64,000 bases of DNA from Actinomyces sp. AC-20-1 (GTDB lineage Bacteria > Actinomycetota > Actinomycetes > Actinomycetales > Actinomycetaceae). Made by a program: the position numbers and the translations under genes. The stretch is taken from assembly GCF_023369555.1 (NCBI RefSeq), contig NZ_JACJVC010000009.1:1-64000 (forward strand), in the 5' to 3' direction. Shown here in pieces: positions 25,509-35,861 of the stretch. The notes under the pieces are model-generated. The model did not search any database. It had not been told where the DNA came from and saw only the letters and a program-made list of their open reading frames with translations. Numbering within the stretch: the first letter of the stretch is position 1; each line of letters starts with the position of its first letter.

Positions 25509-27371
25509 TCAGGGCTCGACGCGCACCCAGGCGGTGGCGTCGGCGGGCAGGACCCGCACGCTCCGGCCGTCGTCGCCCACGCGCTCCTCAACGGGGGCGG
25601 AGGAGACGAGGACGCGCCCCTGCGGCAGCTCGACCTCCGCGCCGAAGGCCGTCCACGACTGCACCGCGCCGCGGGCGAAGGCGAGCACGCCCTCCTCGCG
25701 CCGCACCCACGTGAGGCCGTCGTCGACGCCGTCGGCCACCAGCGCCCGACGGGCCGCGAGCGCCCGGCGGTAGAAGGAGAGGAAGGAGTCGTCGTCGGCC
25801 TCCTGGGACTCGACGGACAGGCCGCCCCACCAGGCGGGCTGCGGCAGGTGCGCCTCAGCACCGCCGTCGGGACCGAAGCCGAAGGAGGTGCCGGAGGCCG
25901 CCCACGGCAGCGGCACGCGGCACCCGTCCCGCCCCTTCTCCACGTCCCGGTTGCGCGTGGCGATCGGGTCCTGCAGCCGCTCCTCCGGGATGTCGGGGAC
26001 CTCCGGCAGGCCGAGCTCGTCGCCCTGCCACACGTACATCGAGCCCGGCAGCGCCATGACCGCCAGGGCGCCGGCTGCGGCCCGGCGCCGGCCCGCGGCG
26101 GCGTCGTAGCGGAAGAGGGCGTCGTCGCCGTCGGCCAGGAGCCAGCGGCGCGACAGGTCCAGCGAGCGCCCGAAGACCTCCCCCTGGGCGCCCGCCGTGC
26201 GGGCCGTGTCCTCACCCGGCGCCTCCTCCGGCACCCGGTGGGTGGGGTCGAAGCCGTAGCGGCTGGCGACGCGGACGACGTCGTGGCAGCCCAGGACCCA
26301 GGTGGTCGAGCCGCTGCTCGCCAGGTCCGCGAGCCCCGCGGTGATCGCCCACTCGTAGGAGGCCGAGGTGAAGTCCGCGTCCTGCATCTGGAAGTTGAAG
26401 GCCTGGCCGACGCTGCGCGCGTAGGCGGCGCGGCGCTCCGGCATGACGCCGGCCTCGGCCACGGCGAAGCGGGGCGGGTCGTAGGACTCGAGGACCGTGC
26501 GCCACTCGGCGTAGATGGCGTGGACCTCGTCGCGGTCGAGCAGCGGGTGGGAGCCGTCGGCGGTCAGCGGCCAGGGCAGCTCGGACCACGGGCGGTCGAT
26601 CTGGCTCAGGTCCTTCGCCATGCCCGAGGCGACGTCGATGCGGAAGCCGTCGACGCCGTGGTCGCACCAGAAGCGCAGGGTCTCGATGAGGTCGGCGTGG
26701 ACGTCGGGCTCCTCCCAGCTCAGGTCCGGCTGCTCGGGCGCGAAGATGTGCATGTACCACTGGTAGGGGCGGCCGGTGCCGGGGCCGGTGAGGGGGCGGC
26801 CGTCGGTGTCGACGTCGTCGATGCGCTCCCAGATGGAGCCGCCGAAGAGGGAGCGCCAGTCGTTCGGGGGGAGCTCGCCGTCGGCGCCCTTGCCCTCACG
26901 GACGATGTAGAGGCGCCGCTCGGGGGCGTCGGGGCCTCCGGTGAGGGCGGCACGGAACCAGGCGTGGCGGTCGGAGGTGTGGTTGGGGACGATGTCGACG
27001 AGGACGCGGATGCCGGCGCCGTGGAGCGCGGCGACCATCTCGTCGAAGTCCGCCATCGTGCCGATCTCGGGGGCGACGTCGCGGTGGTCGTCGACGTCGT
27101 AGCCGCCGTCGGCGAGGGCGGAGGGGTAGAAGGGGGAGAGCCACACGGCGTCGACGCCGAGCGCACGCAGGTAGGGCACGCGGCTCGTGACGCCCTTGAG
27201 GTCTCCGGTGCCGTTGCCGTCGAGGTCCGCGAAGGAGCGGGGGTAGACCTGGTAGATGACGGCGTCGTGCCACCACTGGCGGGCGGGGCCGGCCTGGGCG
27301 GCGGTCGGCACGTCGGGGTCGGGCTGGGCGGTCGGCTGCTGGGGCGGGGCGGGCTGCTGGGTCGCGGTCAC
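25509..27371 (-). CDS. GH13 alpha-glucosidase (oligo-1,6-glucosidase type)
   Basis: A 620-aa cytoplasmic enzyme acting on alpha-glucosides. The GH13 regions are all present: DIVPNHTSDRH (about 126), GFRIDVASG with nucleophile Asp (about 246), AVAEAGVMPE with acid Glu (about 306), and GCHDVVR with the transition-state Asp (about 364). The WWHDAVIYQVYPRSFADLDGNG start of the barrel is typical of this group. GTG at 27371 adds a Pro/Gln-rich leader of about 30 residues. No signal peptide is seen. It shares strand and neighbourhood with amylosucrase, suggesting alpha-glucan and sucrose metabolism. Confidence 0.87.
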   Translation of the reverse strand: MTATQQPAPPQQPTAQPDPDVPTAAQAGPARQWWHDAVIYQVYPRSFADLDGNGTGDLKGVTSRVPYLRALGVDAVWLSPFYPSALADGGYDVDDHRDVAPEIGTMADFDEMVAALHGAGIRVLVDIVPNHTSDRHAWFRAALTGGPDAPERRLYIVREGKGADGELPPNDWRSLFGGSIWERIDDVDTDGRPLTGPGTGRPYQWYMHIFAPEQPDLSWEEPDVHADLIETLRFWCDHGVDGFRIDVASGMAKDLSQIDRPWSELPWPLTADGSHPLLDRDEVHAIYAEWRTVLESYDPPRFAVAEAGVMPERRAAYARSVGQAFNFQMQDADFTSASYEWAITAGLADLASSGSTTWVLGCHDVVRVASRYGFDPTHRVPEEAPGEDTARTAGAQGEVFGRSLDLSRRWLLADGDDALFRYDAAAGRRRAAAGALAVMALPGSMYVWQGDELGLPEVPDIPEERLQDPIATRNRDVEKGRDGCRVPLPWAASGTSFGFGPDGGAEAHLPQPAWWGGLSVESQEADDDSFLSFYRRALAARRALVADGVDDGLTWVRREEGVLAFARGAVQSWTAFGAEVELPQGRVLVSSAPVEERVGDDGRSVRVLPADATAWVRVEP

Positions 27372-27452
27372 CGCGTCATGGTGCCAGGTTCTTGGTGTAC
27401 CGCAATACCTCAGGACGGGCGCACTCACCCTCCTCACCTCCCACCGTCCCCG

Positions 27453-27518
27453 ACCTCCTCGGTTTGCGCTCGAACGTACGGCAAAACCCCAGGGAGTTCG
27501 AGCGCAAACCGAGGAGGT
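27453..27518. repeat. 23-bp perfect inverted repeat (GAGTTCGAG palindrome family)
   Basis: The arms at 27453-27475 and 27496-27518 are perfectly complementary over 23 bp with a 20-base loop. It lies 45 bases after the serine dehydratase stop and 81 bases before the glucosidase start, so it can terminate the former. The right arm contains GAGTTCGAGCGC; the GAGTTCGAG core recurs in the larger palindromes at 37393 and 38638. Confidence 0.8.
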
Positions 27519-27563
27519 GGGCGGCGGGGAAGGGCGAGCCGGCCGGGGCGGGGCGCCCCGCGC

Positions 27564-29285
27564 TCAGCACTCGACGACGTTGACGGCCAGGCCTCCGCGG
27601 CTCGTCTCCTTGTACTTGGCGAGCATGTCCTCACCGGTCTGACGCATCGTCTCGATCACCGTGTCCAGGGAGACGGCGTGCCTCCCCTGGCCCCACAGGG
27701 CCATGCGCGCGGCGTTGATCGCCTTGACCGCCGCCACCGCGTTGCGCTCGATGCACGGGATCTGCACGAGCCCGCCCACCGGGTCGCAGGTGAGCCCCAG
27801 GTTGTGCTCCATCGCGATCTCGGCGGCGTTCTCCACCTGGGCGGGGCTGCCGCCCAGGGCCTCGGCGAGCCCGGCCGCCGCCATCGACGACGCCGATCCC
27901 ACCTCCCCCTGGCAGCCGACCTCCGCCCCGGCGATGGAGGCGTTGGTCTTGATGAGGGAGCCGACGGCGGTCGCCGCCAGCAGGAAGCGGCGCACGCCGT
28001 CGTCGTCGGCCCCGGGGACGAAGTCCTGGTAGTAGCGCATGACCGCCGGCACGATGCCCGCCGCCCCGTTGGTCGGGGCGGTGACGACGCGGCGCCCGGC
28101 CGCGTTCTCCTCGTTGACGGCCAGGGCGAACAGGTCCACCCAGTCCATGCCGCGCAGGGGGTCGGCCAGGGTGTAGGCGGAGGCGGGGCCGGTGGCCTGG
28201 GCGAGCAGGCGCTCATGGAGGGCCTTGGCGCGGCGCTGGACACCGAGGCCGCCGGGCAGGACGCCGTCGGAGCCCATGCCCGCCTCGATGCAGGCGTTCA
28301 TCGTCGCCCGCAGGCGGTCGAGGTAGGCGCAGACCTCCTCCTCGCTGCGGGCGGAGACCTCGTTGGCGCGCACGACGTCGGAGACGCGCAGCCCCTCGCG
28401 CTCGCAGATGGCCAGCAGCTCCGCGGAGGAGGAGAAGGGGTAGGGGGCGGGTGTCGCGTGCGCCTCGGCGCTCGAGGCGGTGGCGAGCGCCCGGATCGAC
28501 GGGGCGCCGCTCACGCCGACGTCCTCCATGACGAAGCCGCCGCCCACCGAGTAGTAGGTGCGGCGCAGGACCTCACGGCCCGAGGGGCAGTAGGCGGTGA
28601 TGGTCATGCCGTTGACGTGGTAGGGCAGGACGCGGCCGGGCAGGAAGTGGATGTCGGTGGCCGGGTCGAAGGGGACGTCCCCGACGCCGTCGACGGTGAG
28701 GGTCCCGACGGCGGCGACCTCCTCCATCTGCCGGGCGCAGACCTCGGCGGGCACCGTCTCGGGCTCGTAGCCCGCCAGGCCCATGACGACGGCCCGGTCG
28801 GTGGCGTGACCGCGGCCGGTGGCGCCGAGGGAGCCGTAGAGCTCGACGGTGACACGGGTGACCCGGTCGGCGCCCCCGGCTCCCGTGGGCTCCACCGCCA
28901 GGTGCAGGGCGTCGTCGGAGACGACGGCGGCGGCCAGCTCACCGGCGAAGGCCCGCCCCGCGCGCATGGGGCCCACGGTGTGGGAGGAGGAGGGGCCGAT
29001 GCCGATGCGCATGAGGTCGAAGACGCTCAGGGGGCGCGAGGCCTGCTCGGCGGAGATCTCACCGGCCAGGAGCGCCGCCGGAGTGGTGGCGTCCAGCGTC
29101 GCGAGGTGCAGGGTGGTGTCGGCGCCGTCGTCCGCGGACAGGGCGGAGACGGCGCTCGGGGTGGGCAGGGCCGCGGGCCGGTCGCTCACGGCACTGGCTG
29201 CGCTGGCGGCACTGATGGCGGCGCCGCGGGTCCCGACGGCGCTGCCGGGGGCGCTCGGCCCGGTCCCCACGAGGTCGCTGGTCAT
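27564..29285 (-). CDS. sdaA: L-serine ammonia-lyase (iron-sulfur, single-chain)
   Basis: A 573-aa enzyme that deaminates L-serine to pyruvate. The catalytic N-block is [23 protein letters not shown]. Cluster cysteines are visible in [37 protein letters not shown] and neighbouring residues, and the chain ends LAVNVVEC. The usual single-chain form is ~455 aa. Here about 110 Ala/Ser-rich residues precede the family start, so translation may really begin later. ATG at 29285 is the last ATG before the domain. It lies between amylosucrase (74-base gap) and the GH13 gene on the same strand. Confidence 0.92.
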   Translation of the reverse strand: MTSDLVGTGPSAPGSAVGTRGAAISAASAASAVSDRPAALPTPSAVSALSADDGADTTLHLATLDATTPAALLAGEISAEQASRPLSVFDLMRIGIGPSSSHTVGPMRAGRAFAGELAAAVVSDDALHLAVEPTGAGGADRVTRVTVELYGSLGATGRGHATDRAVVMGLAGYEPETVPAEVCARQMEEVAAVGTLTVDGVGDVPFDPATDIHFLPGRVLPYHVNGMTITAYCPSGREVLRRTYYSVGGGFVMEDVGVSGAPSIRALATASSAEAHATPAPYPFSSSAELLAICEREGLRVSDVVRANEVSARSEEEVCAYLDRLRATMNACIEAGMGSDGVLPGGLGVQRRAKALHERLLAQATGPASAYTLADPLRGMDWVDLFALAVNEENAAGRRVVTAPTNGAAGIVPAVMRYYQDFVPGADDDGVRRFLLAATAVGSLIKTNASIAGAEVGCQGEVGSASSMAAAGLAEALGGSPAQVENAAEIAMEHNLGLTCDPVGGLVQIPCIERNAVAAVKAINAARMALWGQGRHAVSLDTVIETMRQTGEDMLAKYKETSRGGLAVNVVEC

Positions 29286-29359
29286 GGGGCCATGATGCCC
29301 CGGATCGGTGGCCCCGCCCACACCAGACGGGTGCAGCGGGCCGGCGCCGTCGCCGCCCC

Positions 29360-31411
<2,052 letters not shown>

Positions 31412-31450
31412 AGGTCCATGGTCGCGCATGCGGGCGGCCGGGGGGAGGGC

Positions 31451-31873
31451 TTAGAGCCGCTCCGTGCGGTTGCGGGCAGGGTCGGGCCCTGCGGCGGTGT
31501 GACGCTCGTCGTGGTGCTCGCGGTGGGCGAGGACCTCGGCGGCGTGGGCCTCGGCCCAGTGGCGCAGCGCGGCCACGGGCTCGGTCAGGCTCGCCCCCAG
31601 GGCCGTGAGGCGGTAGTCGACGCGCGGCGGGACGCCGGGGGTCTCCTCGCGCAGGACGAGCCCGTCGCGCTCCATGGAGCGCAGCGTCTGGGTGAGGACC
31701 TTGGCGGTGACGCCTCCGACCCGTCGGCGCAGGTCGGTGAAGCGCAGGGGTCCGTCGGTGAGGGCGACGACGACGAGAGGGGTCCACCTGTCGGCGACGT
31801 GCCGCAGCACCGTGCGCGAGGGGCAGGCGGGGGACATGAGGTCGAAGTCGTAGAGACTGGCTTCGCGTGTCAC
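31451..31873 (-). CDS. HxlR-family transcriptional regulator
   Basis: A 140-aa winged-helix regulator. ACPSRTVLRHVADRWTPLVVVAL with a conserved early Cys is the HxlR start. LRFTDLRRRVGGVTAKVLTQTLRSMERDGLVLRE is the recognition region, followed by VDYRLTALGASL. Members often sense quinones, aldehydes or oxidants through the Cys. GTG at 31873 has AGAAGG upstream. It is divergent from an NAD(P)-binding protein with a palindrome between them, the standard arrangement for local repression. Confidence 0.9.
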   Translation of the reverse strand: MTREASLYDFDLMSPACPSRTVLRHVADRWTPLVVVALTDGPLRFTDLRRRVGGVTAKVLTQTLRSMERDGLVLREETPGVPPRVDYRLTALGASLTEPVAALRHWAEAHAAEVLAHREHHDERHTAAGPDPARNRTERL

Positions 31874-31903
31874 AGCACACCTTCTAAGTTTCCTTGAGGT
31901 ACT

Positions 31904-31922
31904 TGGTATCCAAAACATACCA
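31904..31922. promoter_or_regulatory. Probable HxlR operator in the divergent promoter
   Basis: TGGTAT-N7-ATACCA is a perfect 6-bp inverted repeat. It lies within the spacers of two facing promoters: TTGAGG/ATACCA rightward (31894-31922), and TTGGAT with AACTTA 17 bases on leftward. A bound HxlR dimer would block both. Confidence 0.65.
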
Positions 31923-31970
31923 TCCGATGCGGCCGGCACCCGCCGGAAGATCAGCGCACCAGGAGACAGC

Positions 31971-32591
31971 ATGAACATCACCGTCATCGGCGGCACCGGC
32001 ACCACCGGGTCGGCCGTCGTCGCCGAGGCCGCCCGCCGCGGCCACACCGTCACCTCCGTCAGCCGCTCCGGCACCCGCCCCGACGGCGCCCGGACCGCCG
32101 TCGCCGCGGACCTGGCCGACACCGACGCCGTCGTCGCCCTTGTCAACGACGCCGACGTCACCGTCATCGCCGTCTCCCCCGACCGCGCCGGCGGCCCCAC
32201 CCAGCCGACGGTGGACGCCTTCGCCGCCCTCATCAACGCGCGTCCCACCGGCCGGCTCGTCGTCGGCGGTGCCGGCTCGCTCCTCGACGAGCAGGGTCAG
32301 CGCCTGGTCGACTCCCCGTCCCCGGCCTTCCTCGAGGAGTGGAGGCCCGAGGCCCTGGCCCTCGCCACGGTCCTCGAGCTCCTGCGCGAGGCGGGTGACG
32401 CCCTCGCCTGGACCTTCGTCTCCCCCGCCCCGATGTACCCGGTGGCCGAGGCAACGACGGGCCGCTACGCCGTCGGCGCTGACACGCCGGCGGGTGAGCG
32501 GCTGTCCGCCGCGGACCTCGCCCTCGCCCTCGTCGACGAGGCGGAGCGCGACGCCCACCGCGGGGTGCGCTTCACCGTCGCGAGCGCCTGA
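31971..32591 (+). CDS. NAD(P)-binding atypical short-chain dehydrogenase (NmrA-like)
   Basis: A 206-aa Rossmann-fold protein with the dinucleotide loop VIGGTGTTGSAVVAEAARRGH at the N-terminus, VVGGAGSLLDEQG mid-way and FVSPAPMYPV near the substrate side. It resembles NAD(P)H-binding proteins controlled by HxlR regulators, often quinone or aldehyde responsive. ATG at 31971 follows AGGAGA. The substrate is not deducible. Confidence 0.85.
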   Translation: MNITVIGGTGTTGSAVVAEAARRGHTVTSVSRSGTRPDGARTAVAADLADTDAVVALVNDADVTVIAVSPDRAGGPTQPTVDAFAALINARPTGRLVVGGAGSLLDEQGQRLVDSPSPAFLEEWRPEALALATVLELLREAGDALAWTFVSPAPMYPVAEATTGRYAVGADTPAGERLSAADLALALVDEAERDAHRGVRFTVASA

Positions 32592-32621
32592 GGCCGGCCG
32601 CCGGGCCAGCTAACCGCCGAC

Positions 32622-32666
32622 CTGTCACTTATTGCTAATTTCGCCCAAATTAGCAATTGGCGACAG
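32622..32666 (+). promoter_or_regulatory. AT-rich palindrome upstream of the pyridoxal-kinase-like gene
   Basis: ATTGCTAATTT (32631-32641) and AAATTAGCAAT (32647-32657) form a perfect 11-bp inverted repeat with a CGCCC centre. Outer arms CTGTC (32622-32626) and GACAG (32662-32666) extend it beyond a symmetrical 4x4 gap. The AT content is striking for this genome. It lies 52 bases before the next start codon, so an operator is more likely than a terminator. Confidence 0.65.
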
Positions 32667-32717
32667 TTGTGGGTGCCGTGTTTGCGCCGGGCCCCGCGCA
32701 GGGGCACGCTTTACCCC

Positions 32718-33536
32718 ATGACCAGCATCGACAAGTCCCTCCCTCCCATCGCCCTCGCCATCGCGGGGACGGAGGCCTCCGGCGGCGCCGGCGCGCAGAC
32801 GGACCTCAAGACCTTCACCCAGCTCGGCGTGTACGGCTGCGTGGCTCTGACCTGCATCGTCTCGATGGACCCCGCCCACGACTTCAACCACCGCGTCGTC
32901 GGCGTCGAGCCGCAGGTGATCCTGGACCAGGTGGAGGCCTGCGTGGGGGTCAACCCCCGCATCGACGCGGTCAAGATCGGCATGCTCGGCTCCCTGCCGA
33001 CGATCGACGCCGTGGACCGGGCGCTCGAGACCCACGGCTTCACCAACGTCGTGCTCGACCCGGTGCTCGTGTGCAAGGGCCAGGAGTTCGCTGAGGCCAA
33101 GGCCGTCGACGACGAGCTGCGCGCCCGGATCCTGCCGCGTGCGACGATCGCCACCCCCAACCTCTTCGAGTCGGCCACACTCGCCGGCATGGAGGAGATC
33201 ACGACCGTCGCCCAGCTCAAGGACGCGGCCAAGCGCATCCACGACCACGGTGTGCCGAACGTGCTGGCGAAGGCCGGACCAAGCCTCGGCACCGGCACGG
33301 CCCTCGACGTCTTCTACGACGGCACGAGCCTCGAGGTGCTGGAGACGGAGGTCGTCGGCAACGTGCGCGTGCACGGCGCGGGCTGCACGCTCGCCGCAGC
33401 GGTGACGGCCGAGCTCGCCAAGGGTGCGACGCCGCTCGAGGCGGCCGTGACGGCGAAGAACGTCGTCAACGCGTCCATCGGCATGCGCGGGAACATCCCC
33501 TTCACCTACGTCTGGCAGGGCTGGTACCAGGCCTGA
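32718..33536 (+). CDS. Pyridoxal/hydroxymethylpyrimidine kinase-family protein
   Basis: A 272-aa ribokinase-fold kinase. The start LAIAGTEASGGAGAQTDLKTFTQLGVYG matches ThiD/PdxK. Substrate and phosphate sites follow: KIGMLGS, VLDPVLVCKG, TPNLFE and the anion hole VHGAGCTLAAAV. The V-C-K-G form and missing thi genes nearby favour a PdxK-type vitamin B6 kinase, but ThiD activity cannot be excluded. ATG at 32718 lacks a nearby Shine-Dalgarno; CACGCT seven bases upstream could be a leaderless -10. Confidence 0.82.
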   Translation: MTSIDKSLPPIALAIAGTEASGGAGAQTDLKTFTQLGVYGCVALTCIVSMDPAHDFNHRVVGVEPQVILDQVEACVGVNPRIDAVKIGMLGSLPTIDAVDRALETHGFTNVVLDPVLVCKGQEFAEAKAVDDELRARILPRATIATPNLFESATLAGMEEITTVAQLKDAAKRIHDHGVPNVLAKAGPSLGTGTALDVFYDGTSLEVLETEVVGNVRVHGAGCTLAAAVTAELAKGATPLEAAVTAKNVVNASIGMRGNIPFTYVWQGWYQA

Positions 33537-33571
33537 GACCCGGCGGGCCGGGGCGCAGCACCGGCGGGCCG

Positions 33572-33617
33572 GGGCTGGCACGGCGCACAGGCTCAGCCTG
33601 AGGCGCAGCGCCAGCCC
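33572..33617 (+). terminator. Hairpin after the pyridoxal-kinase-like gene
   Basis: GGGCTGGC (33572-33579) and GCCAGCCC (33610-33617) form an outer stem around an inner AGGCT/AGCCT stem. It begins 36 bases after the stop codon. CGGCGGGCCGGGGC occurs twice just upstream (33541 and 33562). Confidence 0.55.
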
Positions 33618-33674
33618 AACCGGGACGCAGCGTCGGCGGGGCCGGGGGCCGTACCGGGCGGCACACGCGCGCAA

Positions 33675-33819
33675 GGACAACCTGCCCGCGCAAGGACAAC
33701 TTATGCGCACCAGGACAACCTGCCCGCGCAAGGACAACCTGTGGGCGTCATCTACGTTGTCCTGGTGGCAGCAGGTTGTCCACCCACGCTTAAGTTGTCC
33801 AACCGGAAGCACGTTGTCC
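33675..33819. repeat. Inverted 4+4 array of a 10-base motif, 19-base period (array B)
   Basis: GGACAACCTG-type units start at 33675, 33694, 33713 and 33732. Complementary units start at 33753, 33772, 33791 and 33810. All steps are 19 bases, except 21 across the centre, exactly as in array A. The unusual unit 2 (GGACAACTTA) has the exact complement at its mirror position, unit 7 (TAAGTTGTCC). Unit 3 and unit 6 also match perfectly; pairs 1/8 and 4/5 match over eight or nine bases. It fills the gap between the kinase and dnaB, whose 3' ends face each other. Confidence 0.9.
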
Positions 33820-33894
33820 GAGCCGGGCGGGGCATCAGCCGGCGCCCCACTCACCGCGCCGGCTCGCACCCAGTGCACCGGCTCGCGCCCCCGC

Positions 33895-35436
33895 TCAGTA
33901 CTCCGGCTCGGCCGGGGCGATGTCGCGGGCCATGTTCGCGAAGCGCGACAGGTGGCCCTGGAAGGCGACCGGGATCGTGCGCGTCTGGCCGTTGCGGTGC
34001 TTGGCGACGATGATGTCGGCCTCCCCGGGCCGGTCCTCCGGCTGGTAGTACTCCGGCCGGTGCAGCAGCATGATGATGTCCGCGTCCTGCTCCAGCGAGC
34101 CCGACTCACGCAGGTCGGACATCTGCGGCTTGTTGCCCGTGCGCTGCTCGGGCCCACGGTTGAGCTGCGCCACGGCGATGACCGGGATCTCGAGCTCCTT
34201 GGCGAGCAGCTTGAGCGAGCGTGAGAACTCGGAGACCTCCTGCTGACGCGACTCCACGCGCTTGCCCGAGCTCATGAGCTGCAGGTAGTCGATGACCATG
34301 AGACCCAGGTTGTGCTGCTGCTTGAGGCGCAGCGCCTTCGAACGGATCTCGGGCATCGTGAGGTTCGGGGAGTCGTCGATGAACAGGGGCGCCTCGCTCA
34401 CGGGGTTGTAGGCGAGGGCGACGTCCGTCCAGTCGCGGTCGTTCATCTTCTTGCCGCCGCGCAGCTTGGTCATCTCGACGCCGGACTCGGCGGCCAGCAC
34501 GCGCATCATGAGCTCGCTGCGGCCCATCTCGAGGGAGAAGTAGCAGGAGGTGATGGCCCGGCCGCTCTCGTCGCGCGAGTGGATCGAGGCCGAGCGGCAG
34601 ATGTCGACGGCGAGCGTGGACTTTCCCATGGCGGGGCGCGCCGCGATGATGATCATCTGCCCGCCCTTGAGGCCGCCGGTGAAGAGCTCGTCCAGCTCGA
34701 TGAAGCCCGTGGGCACGCCGAAGGAGGCCCCCCGGTCCTGGGACTGGCCCGCCTCGATCTCGAGGTTGGTCTCGTTGAGGAGCTGTCCGACGGCGATGTA
34801 GTCCTCACGGTCGCCCTCGCGGTGGGCGACGGCGTAGACCTCGGCCTCCGCCATGGTGACGAGCTCGTCGATGTCGCCGGCGTCGGTGGAGAAGCCGAGC
34901 TGGGTGATGCGCGTGCCGGCCTGGACGAGCCCGCGCATGAGGGACTTCTCCTTGACGATGCGCGCGTAGTAGGCGGCGTTGGCGGCGACCTGGACGCCGG
35001 CGATGAGGTCGGCAAGGTAGGAGGCGCCGCCGACGATCTCGAGCTCGCCGCGCTTGGACAGCTCGTCGGCGACGATGAGGGCGTCGGCCGGCTCGGAGCG
35101 GTTGTAGATCTCGACGATGGCGTCGAAGATCATCTCGTGCGCGGGCTTGTAGAACTCGGGCCCGCGCAGGACCTCGATGACGTCGGTGACGGCCTCCTTG
35201 CTCATGAGCATGCCGCCGAGCGTGGCCATCTCCGCGGCGAGGTCCTGTGGGGGGACCCGGTCGAAGACGCCGTCGAAACGGGCTCCTCGGGCGTCGCGGC
35301 GGTCGTTCCTGTCGTGCGCGTCCCGACGGCGACCGCCCCAGTCCTCGCCGCCGGCACGGGTGCCGGCCGTGTCCGGGTGGGTGGGCTCATAGGGAGGCTC
35401 GTAGGAGGGGGCGGCCCCTGGGTCGATGTCCGTCAT
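33895..35436 (-). CDS. dnaB: Replicative DNA helicase
   Basis: A 513-aa hexameric helicase that unwinds DNA at the replication fork. The N-terminal primase-interacting domain starts near VPPQDLAAEMATLGGMLMSKEAV. Walker A is ARPAMGKSTLA (about 266), with GLMVIDYLQLM as Walker B, SRSLKLLAKEL, QLNRGPEQR and SDLRESGSLEQDAD further on. There is no intein, unlike some mycobacterial dnaB. An extra polar ~55-residue leader precedes the domain. ATG at 35436 has GAGGAGGAG upstream. Promoter-like TTGCCC and TATCGT with 17-base spacing lie at 35539-35511. Confidence 0.96.
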   Translation of the reverse strand: MTDIDPGAAPSYEPPYEPTHPDTAGTRAGGEDWGGRRRDAHDRNDRRDARGARFDGVFDRVPPQDLAAEMATLGGMLMSKEAVTDVIEVLRGPEFYKPAHEMIFDAIVEIYNRSEPADALIVADELSKRGELEIVGGASYLADLIAGVQVAANAAYYARIVKEKSLMRGLVQAGTRITQLGFSTDAGDIDELVTMAEAEVYAVAHREGDREDYIAVGQLLNETNLEIEAGQSQDRGASFGVPTGFIELDELFTGGLKGGQMIIIAARPAMGKSTLAVDICRSASIHSRDESGRAITSCYFSLEMGRSELMMRVLAAESGVEMTKLRGGKKMNDRDWTDVALAYNPVSEAPLFIDDSPNLTMPEIRSKALRLKQQHNLGLMVIDYLQLMSSGKRVESRQQEVSEFSRSLKLLAKELEIPVIAVAQLNRGPEQRTGNKPQMSDLRESGSLEQDADIIMLLHRPEYYQPEDRPGEADIIVAKHRNGQTRTIPVAFQGHLSRFANMARDIAPAEPEY

Positions 35437-35510
35437 GCGCTCCTCCTCGCCGGTCCGTGGACGCGGCGGGGGTCGTTCCCCACACCGTCGCTCAGGTCCC
35501 GTGCGCGCGC

Positions 35511-35811
35511 ACGATAGCCATCGTCGGGGGCACGGGCAAACGCTCGGGCACAGGGTCATGTGGACAACGCGGGAAGGCCTGTGGACCGGTGGGCCGGTCC
35601 TGTGCCCGACACGCTCACCGCATGTGGATAACCGTGTGACGAACTCGCATGACGAGAAACACGCAACGTACTGATCCTTGGAATCTCAACGTTCTCATGG
35701 TCTGGATGGAGGTTCCTGCGCGGCCGGGGCAATCTGTGGACAAGTCCGTCCGCCTGTGGACGCACCTCAACCCGTCCCTGAGGTTCGGGCGCTCGCGCAC
35801 GGTTGTCCCCA
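35511..35811. promoter_or_regulatory. dnaB promoter and cluster of DnaA boxes
   Basis: The leftward promoter is TTGCCC (complement of 35534-35539) and TATCGT (complement of 35511-35516), 17 bases apart. Exact DnaA boxes, read on the opposite strand, are TTGTCCACA at 35559-35567, TTATCCACA at 35623-35631 and TTGTCCACA at 35735-35743. Weaker boxes lie at 35580-35588, 35755-35763 and 35803-35811. Between them, 35641-35700 has only 29 G/C in 60 bases by my count. The region is either DnaA-controlled or origin-like. Confidence 0.7.
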
Positions 35812-35861
35812 GCCCCGCCGGCGCGTGAGACACTGACCGCCCCCGACCCGTGGAGAGACCC

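Noticed and set aside
33675-33819. CRISPR array
   Set aside because: Repeats are only 10 bases, spacers 9 bases, half of the units are inverted, and no cas genes are near.
33895-35436. Intein inside dnaB
   Set aside because: The helicase domain is continuous from Walker A to the C-terminus with normal length.
35559-35811. Main chromosomal oriC
   Set aside because: DnaA boxes are present, but dnaA, dnaN, recF and gyrase genes are not in the window, so the chromosomal origin cannot be claimed.
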